Origin: JBCCFX01 sp039029515
GTDB taxonomy: Bacteria > Planctomycetota > Phycisphaerae > Phycisphaerales > SM1A02
NCBI GenBank assembly: GCA_039029515.1
Contig: JBCCFX010000047.1
Span: 1-20,850, forward strand
DNA: 20,850 bases
Direction: 5' to 3'
Shown here: in pieces, positions 15,147 to 20,850 of the stretch
Position numbering within the stretch: the stretch's first letter is position 1
How the letters are laid out: every line of letters begins with the position of its first letter
Made by a program: the position numbers and the translations under genes
Notes under the pieces: generated by a model
What the model was told of the DNA's origin: nothing
The model's input: only the letters and a program-made list of their open reading frames with translations
Databases searched by the model: none

Positions 15147-17657
15147 ATGAAGTCGTCACCGAATAACACGCTCGCCTGCCTCGCCGCCATGATCGGCATC
15201 GCGCTGCCGGCGTTCACTGTCTCCGCTACGCTTGCACCCGACCCATCACTCTGGTCAGGCACGCCAGTTCCCGTCGTCGAGTACGATCTGAACACGGGCA
15301 TCATGTCTGTGAATACGCTCGGTCTGAACCAGACGGACGACACCATGGGCACCGGGAACGTCGGCGGTGACGACGTGGGCATGGTCTCGCTCCTCATTGA
15401 AGGGCCGCCGGCGACCACGCCGTTGCTGACGGACATCGTCGACCCGCCGTTCTTTCAGTCGTTCGTGCATATGCACTTCAACGGGAAGCAGCAGCTCATC
15501 AAGACCCTTGGCCTCACCGACGTGGTGGCGCCCGGCATCGTGCCGGTCTACCAGTACCCGACCGGTCTCACCGCCGCCGACTTCGGCGTCGTCGAGATGG
15601 GCACCGGCGGTAGCGGTATGCCTACATTGTTCGGCTCGGTGCAGATCGTCGGGCAGGTGGCGTGCTGTCTGCCCGGCGGATGCATGGAGCTCACGCCCGC
15701 GGACTGCGCGGCCCTCGGCGGGACCGCTGCCGGCGTTGAGTTCTGCGCCGACGTCCTGTGCAATGACGACTGCGACACGCCGTTCGCCATCACCGATGGT
15801 GAGACGTTCATGTTTGATTCCACCAACGCCACTCCCGACGGACTCGAAGGCTGCCTCGATGACACAGTGCCCGACCAATGGCTGTGCTATACCGCCACGT
15901 CAGACCTGACGACGATCTCCATCAGCCCGTCGCCCGGCCAGTTCGTCGCGTACTCGATCGTCCCGGGGTGCGGACCGGCGACCGGCAGCGACATCGGGTG
16001 CATTCTTGGTTTTGGCGACACCACCACAATCTACGAGACGGTGCCCGGCCAGCAGTACAAGATCCGACTCACCGGCGAGGGCACGATTGGCTTCGATCGA
16101 GCCGGCGCGTGTTGCCTGCCGACCTCGTGCTCCACCATCGACAGCGATCTCTGTACCGACCTCGGCGGCGTCTATCAGGGCGATGGCATCCCGTGCATCA
16201 CCACGGGAACCGGCTGTCCGTTCCCGGGCGCGTGCTGCCTGACCGATGGCATGTGCATCCAGGCCGAGGAGTTCGGCGATGCCAACGGCTTCTGTTCGTC
16301 GATGGGCGGTTTCTATCAAAGTGACAACGTCATGTGCAGCGACGTCATGTGCGCGCAGCCCGGCGTCTGTTGTCTTCCTGATGGCAGTTGCATCAGCGCT
16401 CAGGAGCTTGGCGATGTTGTCGACTTCTGTGTCAGCATGGGTGGCGAATATCAGGGCGATGACTCCATGTGTATGGACGTCATGTGTCCGCAACCGGGCG
16501 GATGCTGTCTACCTGACGGTTCATGCATCCCGGCCATGATGAATGATGACGAAGACCAGTTCTGCGTGACTCAAGGTGGTCGGTACGAAGGTAACGACAC
16601 GTTGTGCGGCGACTTCATGTGCGATCCTGCCGGCGCGTGTTGTGATCTCCAGTTCGGCACGTGCAGGCTGATGTTTGAAGACGAGTGCATCGGACCGTTC
16701 GCCGAGTTCCAGGGCGATGATGTGCCGTGCGATCCGAATCCGTGTCCGCCGGCCGGTGCGTGCTGCATGGGCGATATGTGCAATGAATTCACCGAGCAGT
16801 TCTGTCTCAACAATGGCGGCTGCTACTTCGGCGATGACTCAACATGTGAGCCGACAACGCTCCTGCCGGCTGGCGTGATTTGTCTCGACTGCAACATGAA
16901 CGGCGTGGAGGACTCATGCGAGTCCACACCGATGTTCGACCCCGCCGAAGCGTTCCCGTCAGATACGTGTGCCAACGCTGAGGTGCTCTCGTCCGAAGGC
17001 TTCGTGTATGGCGGTGATACCACGGCGGCGACGTCGGATGCGTTCATCTTCTGTAACGCATTCTTCAGCTCGTTCGATCAGTACTACGCGTATACACCTC
17101 GAAGTGAAGGCAATGCCTTTGTCAGCGTCACCGACGCGGGCCCCGAGGTCTACATGATCTCGATCCATACCGACTGCCCGGCGACGGAAGGCAACATGAT
17201 CGCCTGTTCGTTCACCCAACAACAGGGTGTTGGCTTCGATGTCGACAAGGGCGTCGAATACATCATCCGTGTGGCGGCGCTAGGCAATGATCGCGGCATG
17301 TTCATGCTCGAGTTGTCTGGTCCGCCGGCGTTGACCAATCCGATCGATGACAACGCCAACAGCGTGCCGGACGAGTGTGAGTGCCGGGCTGACGTCAACG
17401 GTGACGGCGTGGTGGATGCCCAGGACTTCATCCAGGCGATGAACGAGCAGGGCAATTGCGTGCTCTCACCGCCGGGCTGCCCGAGCGATGTGAATCAGGA
17501 TGGCACGGTCGACACCGCTGATCTGGCCTTGATCATCAATGCCTACGGCGATTGTCCGTTCGCGGTGCCGGCGATGGCGCCGGCGGTGCAGCCGCGGGCG
17601 ATCAAGGGCTCGCCAGCGGGGGTGGAACTGATGGAGACCGGCAAGTCGAGGCGGTAG
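15147..17657 (+). CDS. Large secreted GACC-repeat protein with dockerin-like tail
   Basis: I chose ATG 15147 (836 residues) because a signal peptide begins there (MKSSPNNTLACLAAMIGIAL...TVSA, cleavage near 26); the frame upstream to 14946 is out-of-frame dockerin DNA. The ribosome binding site is only GAGAAG. Residues ~27-170 form an N-terminal domain. Seven cysteine modules of the (G)ACCLPDGSC kind lie between ~171 and 568, with a beta-rich insert of ~100 residues after the first. Another beta domain spans ~590-735. It contains NMNGVEDSC and is followed by NANSVPDEC, type 3-like calcium motifs. Two dockerin-like loops at ~748-808 (ADVNGDGVVDAQD, SDVNQDGTVDTAD) precede a short tail. It is probably an extracellular structural or binding protein with no recognised enzyme domain. 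Array C starts two bases after the stop. Confidence 0.9.
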   Translation: MKSSPNNTLACLAAMIGIALPAFTVSATLAPDPSLWSGTPVPVVEYDLNTGIMSVNTLGLNQTDDTMGTGNVGGDDVGMVSLLIEGPPATTPLLTDIVDPPFFQSFVHMHFNGKQQLIKTLGLTDVVAPGIVPVYQYPTGLTAADFGVVEMGTGGSGMPTLFGSVQIVGQVACCLPGGCMELTPADCAALGGTAAGVEFCADVLCNDDCDTPFAITDGETFMFDSTNATPDGLEGCLDDTVPDQWLCYTATSDLTTISISPSPGQFVAYSIVPGCGPATGSDIGCILGFGDTTTIYETVPGQQYKIRLTGEGTIGFDRAGACCLPTSCSTIDSDLCTDLGGVYQGDGIPCITTGTGCPFPGACCLTDGMCIQAEEFGDANGFCSSMGGFYQSDNVMCSDVMCAQPGVCCLPDGSCISAQELGDVVDFCVSMGGEYQGDDSMCMDVMCPQPGGCCLPDGSCIPAMMNDDEDQFCVTQGGRYEGNDTLCGDFMCDPAGACCDLQFGTCRLMFEDECIGPFAEFQGDDVPCDPNPCPPAGACCMGDMCNEFTEQFCLNNGGCYFGDDSTCEPTTLLPAGVICLDCNMNGVEDSCESTPMFDPAEAFPSDTCANAEVLSSEGFVYGGDTTAATSDAFIFCNAFFSSFDQYYAYTPRSEGNAFVSVTDAGPEVYMISIHTDCPATEGNMIACSFTQQQGVGFDVDKGVEYIIRVAALGNDRGMFMLELSGPPALTNPIDDNANSVPDECECRADVNGDGVVDAQDFIQAMNEQGNCVLSPPGCPSDVNQDGTVDTADLALIINAYGDCPFAVPAMAPAVQPRAIKGSPAGVELMETGKSRR

Positions 17658-17659
17658 GA

Positions 17660-17878
17660 GGGATTGGGGATTCGCGATTCGGGATTGGGGCTTCTGGCCA
17701 ATAGCCATGAGGGATTCGTGATTCGGGATTCGCGATTCGGGCTTCTGGCCAAAAGCCAATAGCCAAAAGCCAAAGGCCATGACGGATGAGGGAGTAGGAA
17801 GGGAATCGGGAATGAGGATTCCCCCCAACCCCCAACCCCCAACCCACAGCCCACGGCCCATCGCTCATCGCCCTCTCC
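17660..17878. repeat. Heptanucleotide tandem array C
   Basis: About 31 seven-base units fill 17660-17878 with a single 2-base slip at 17709-17710. Unit families run in blocks: GGGATTC/GCGATTC/GGGATTG, GGGCTTC, TGGCCAA, TAGCCAA/AAGCCAA, a mixed GA-rich stretch, then CCCCAAC three times, CCACAGC, CCACGGC, CCATCGC. The block from GGGATTN through TGGCCAA to GCCATGA occurs twice (17660-17710 and 17711-17782), so there is also a higher-order repeat. Polarity changes at palindromes such as TGGCCA and at GGATTCC. Minus-strand open frames here translate repeats only. Confidence 0.85.
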
Positions 17879-17896
17879 TTTTGTCCCCTCAGCCAC

Positions 17897-17924
17897 TTGT
17901 CAGGCGGGCGGGGACGGGTACACT
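17897..17924 (+). promoter_or_regulatory. Promoter for the tRNA-Thr/tuf operon
   Basis: TTGTCA (17897-17902) and TACACT (17919-17924) are 16 bases apart, a good sigma-70-type promoter match and the best in the window. It lies 100 bases before tRNA-Thr. Transcription would start near 17931. Confidence 0.65.
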
Positions 17925-17934
17925 TTCCGGTTCA

Positions 17935-17959
17935 CCGTCCCGCTCGCGGGGCGGTTTTT
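17935..17959 (+). terminator. Intrinsic terminator-like hairpin just after the promoter
   Basis: CCGTCCC (17935-17941) pairs with GGGGCGG (17948-17954, one wobble) around GCTCGC, followed by TTTTT (17955-17959). It may end transcripts from the upstream GACC-repeat gene. The left arm can instead pair perfectly with GGGACGG at 17911-17917, which would stop the terminator from forming in read-through RNA. Confidence 0.65.
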
Positions 17960-18023
17960 CTTCGGTGATCGAGGTGGGGTCCTGTCGTGAGTCAGGATCG
18001 TCGATGCCGGAGGATGTCAGTAC

Positions 18024-18095
18024 GCCGCCGTAGCTCAGTGGTAGAGCACACCCTTGGTAAGGGTGAGGTCACGGGTTCAAGTCCCGTCGGCGGCT
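18024..18095 (+). tRNA. tRNA-Thr (anticodon GGT)
   Basis: A full cloverleaf is visible: acceptor GCCGCCG/CGGCGGC, D-stem GCTC/GAGC, anticodon stem CACCC/GGGTG with loop TTGGTAA (anticodon GGT at 18056-18058), T-stem ACGGG/CCCGT with TTCAAGT, and discriminator T. CCA is not encoded. The gene precedes tuf, a common bacterial order, and is probably cut from a joint transcript. Confidence 0.96.
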
Positions 18096-18187
18096 TCGTG
18101 CGTCGCATTCCATCGTGGAGTCGGCGTGAGCATCAATTGAGGTATCGCGCGTCGCGGATCGGCCGTGTCGTGTGAATTCACCGGTCA

Positions 18188-18217
18188 ATGCCGACGACCA
18201 TGAATCATGTTCGGCAT
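18188..18217 (+). other. Hairpin in the tRNA-Thr/tuf spacer
   Basis: ATGCCGA (18188-18194) pairs with TCGGCAT (18211-18217), and inside it CATG (18199-18202) can pair with CATG (18206-18209). It lies 22 bases before tuf and could be a processing site or part of translational control. Confidence 0.4.
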
Positions 18218-18239
18218 CGTGAATTGGAGATGATTTGAG

Positions 18240-19439
<1,200 letters not shown>

Positions 19440-19453
19440 TTCGAAACCGGCGT

Positions 19454-19579
19454 GCGGTCAGCGGGAACAGGCTGGAGACAGTCTGCCTTCCGCTGGCCGC
19501 ACCGCCGCTTCACGACGGTCGACCGGTGGGGTCGATGGTGAAGCGCGGCGACGTCGGATGACGGGTCGACGCATCGACC
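19454..19579 (+). other. Series of hairpins between tuf and rpmG
   Basis: Three stems follow one another: GCGGTCAGCGG/CCGCTGGCCGC (19454-19464 with 19490-19500, 11 bp, one wobble), CGCTTCAC/GTGAAGCG (19506-19513 with 19538-19545, perfect), and GGTCGA-CGCA-TCGACC (19564-19579, perfect). None has a T-run. GTCGA-type words recur through the region. Confidence 0.5.
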
Positions 19580-19613
19580 GGTCGACAGAGACGAGTACGA
19601 AGGGCGGATAGCC

Positions 19614-19793
19614 ATGGCGAAGAAAGCAGCCGATCGCGAGTACGTCTGGTTGCAGTGCACGGAAACCGGTGACCTCAATTACCGAACAAGCATCCGTGTC
19701 AAAGGCGGCATCGACGAGAAGATCAAGGAAGGTCGCAAGAAGTACTCTCCGCGCCTTCGGAAGCACACGCTTCACAAGATCAAGCGCAAGTAA
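19614..19793 (+). CDS. rpmG: Ribosomal protein L33
   Basis: This 59-residue basic protein (MAKKAADREYVWLQCTETGD...KHTLHKIKRK) is a component of the 50S subunit. The LQCTETGDLNYRT start and the KKYSPRLRKHTLHKIKR end fit L33. Only one cysteine (C15) remains, so it cannot bind zinc through paired CxxC motifs; this is the zinc-independent form. AAGGGCGG lies just upstream. It stands between tuf and tRNA-Trp-secE-nusG, the usual bacterial place for rpmG. It is shorter than 60 codons of protein and easily missed. Confidence 0.93.
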   Translation: MAKKAADREYVWLQCTETGDLNYRTSIRVKGGIDEKIKEGRKKYSPRLRKHTLHKIKRK

Positions 19794-19852
19794 TCCGCCG
19801 ACGGTACGTCAGCGTCGTCCATTCGGACCGGCGCGGTGTGCCGACAGCATGA

Positions 19853-19925
<73 letters not shown>

Positions 19926-20000
19926 TTGGTCCCGAAACCTGACGAACCTCGGCCATTCACCACGGTCAGCCGAGCAATGTCACTCGACGCGGAGCGCACG

Positions 20001-20414
20001 ATGTCGGATACGATTTACAAAAAGGGGCAGGGATACTGGACGCGGCTGATGTCCGCGATCGGTCTCGGTCTGCTCGTGTTCATGGGCGCGGTCTGGGTCT
20101 GGGACCAGTTCAAGGGCGTTGAGATCACCGGCGTGGAGCCGATTTACGTCTCCGCGGGTGCCGCCGTCCTGTTCATCGCGTTCTTCGCGATCCTCGGGTA
20201 TTGGCTCATCGGGCGCAAGCGCAGTGTCGTGGACTTCATGGTCGCGACCGAAGGTGAAATGAAGCGGGTGAACTGGTCGACGCGACGAGAAATCGTCGGT
20301 TCGACGTGGGTCATCATCGCACTCACCATCGTCGTCGCCGTCCTTTGCTTCCTGTTTGACGCCGTCTTCGCGTTCATCTTCCAGCGTGTCGGTGTATTGG
20401 AGATCGGGGCATGA
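20001..20414 (+). CDS. secE: Preprotein translocase subunit SecE
   Basis: SecE holds the SecYEG protein-conducting channel together in the cytoplasmic membrane. I chose ATG 20001 (137 residues), with GGAG six bases upstream, over ATG 19977; the open frame from 19899 begins inside tRNA-Trp. Three membrane helices are seen at ~17-36, ~48-70 and ~101-128, so it is the long three-helix form like E. coli. The conserved SecE core, an amphipathic helix before the last membrane segment, is EGEMKRVNWSTRREIVGST (~84-102). The stop overlaps the nusG start as ATGA, which implies translational coupling. Confidence 0.95.
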   Translation: MSDTIYKKGQGYWTRLMSAIGLGLLVFMGAVWVWDQFKGVEITGVEPIYVSAGAAVLFIAFFAILGYWLIGRKRSVVDFMVATEGEMKRVNWSTRREIVGSTWVIIALTIVVAVLCFLFDAVFAFIFQRVGVLEIGA

Positions 20415-20850
20415 GTGAGCACGCCCTCGAGAATGCCATGAACGAAACGCCCGAGAGTGCGGTCACGGCGTCCAACGACGCCGGCGAATCGCCGCCGAAT
20501 CCGGACGACAGTCAGCCGAAGGACGAGCACGAATCGTCATCGTCTGATGCCAAGCGCGAGCTGCCGCCGTCCGTTCCCGATGATAGCGATCCCGATCGCC
20601 CGTTCGATCCCGCTGTCGACTTGCCGATGTATCGCGGCGGTATGGACTGGTTCGTGCTTCGCGTGGCGTCGAACAAGGAATCCTACGTTCGCGAAACGCT
20701 GATGCGCAAGGTGCAGATCGAAGGTCTTGAGCACCTCGTCGGCCGCATCATGGTGCCGACCGAAAAGACCATGACGCTCAAGGGCGGCAAACAGCGCGTT
20801 ACCGAAACCAAACTCTACCCTGGCTACGTCTTCGTCGAAATGAAGCTCGA
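20411..20850 (+). CDS. nusG: Transcription antitermination factor NusG (3' end outside window)
   Basis: The ATG at 20411 overlaps the secE stop, and the frame stays open to the window end (146 codons seen). Residues from ~78 are the NGN domain that binds RNA polymerase (MDWFVLRVASNKESYVRETL, then LYPGYVFVEM). Ahead of it is an extension of about 77 residues rich in Asp, Glu, Ser and Pro (SNDAGESPPNPDDSQPKDEH...), which most bacterial NusG lack. A later start at ATG 20630 or 20642 would remove the extension, but no Shine-Dalgarno site is obvious there and the ATGA overlap favours 20411. The KOW domain lies beyond the window. Confidence 0.95.
   Translation, partial: MSEHALENAMNETPESAVTASNDAGESPPNPDDSQPKDEHESSSSDAKRELPPSVPDDSDPDRPFDPAVDLPMYRGGMDWFVLRVASNKESYVRETLMRKVQIEGLEHLVGRIMVPTEKTMTLKGGKQRVTETKLYPGYVFVEMKL

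Noticed and set aside
13123..17878. CRISPR array
   Set aside because: Units are 7 bases with no unique spacers between them, and no cas gene is present.
17466..17896. Three overlapping minus-strand open frames (88 to 131 codons)
   Set aside because: They mostly translate heptamer array C, giving repeated SRIPNP and FGYWLL-type peptides; long open frames arise from the repeat itself and do not suggest a gene.

Overview
The window most likely comes from a planctomycete, probably of the Phycisphaerae type. The evidence is the secreted proteins ending in paired calcium-loop (dockerin-like) tails, the cysteine-rich repeats beginning GACC, an H-X9-DG-like prepilin protein, and a planctomycete-style EF-Tu and L33. 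This assignment rests on recognised protein styles, not a database search. Every supported gene lies on the + strand.

Layout. (1) 1-4770: three secreted proteins with calcium-binding tails. The first is cut by the window edge and is a tandem paralogue of the second; the third has its own promoter-like region, a structured leader and a strong intrinsic terminator. (2) 4775-5016: an inverted pair of heptanucleotide tandem arrays that runs up to the start of metG. (3) 5032-8360: metG, an ECF sigma factor, a possible 47-residue coupled ORF and a membrane anti-sigma-like protein. (4) 8549-10629: an exported TPR-type protein and a small polar protein. (5) 10744-13121: coaE and rho. (6) 13123-13213: a second heptamer array starting one base after the rho stop codon. 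(7) 13367-17657: a type IV pilin-like protein, a structured leader with a short ORF whose stop codon lies in the loop of a terminator, a small four-EF-loop protein, and a large GACC-repeat protein. (8) 17660-17959: a third heptamer array, then a strong promoter followed at once by a terminator-like hairpin. (9) 18024-20850: the classic translation/secretion block tRNA-Thr, tuf, rpmG, tRNA-Trp, secE, nusG (cut by the window end).

The housekeeping genes follow common bacterial gene order. The unusual content is between the genes. Three intergenic regions are filled with degenerate 7-bp tandem repeats. They use different unit sequences but share the same period, switch polarity inside the array, and sit hard against flanking genes. 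Two leaders look like attenuators: 14440-14620 upstream of a dockerin-like gene, and 17897-17959 upstream of tRNA-Thr/tuf. The secretome part is a set of five calcium-tail proteins with no cohesin or enzyme domain that I can recognise in the window.
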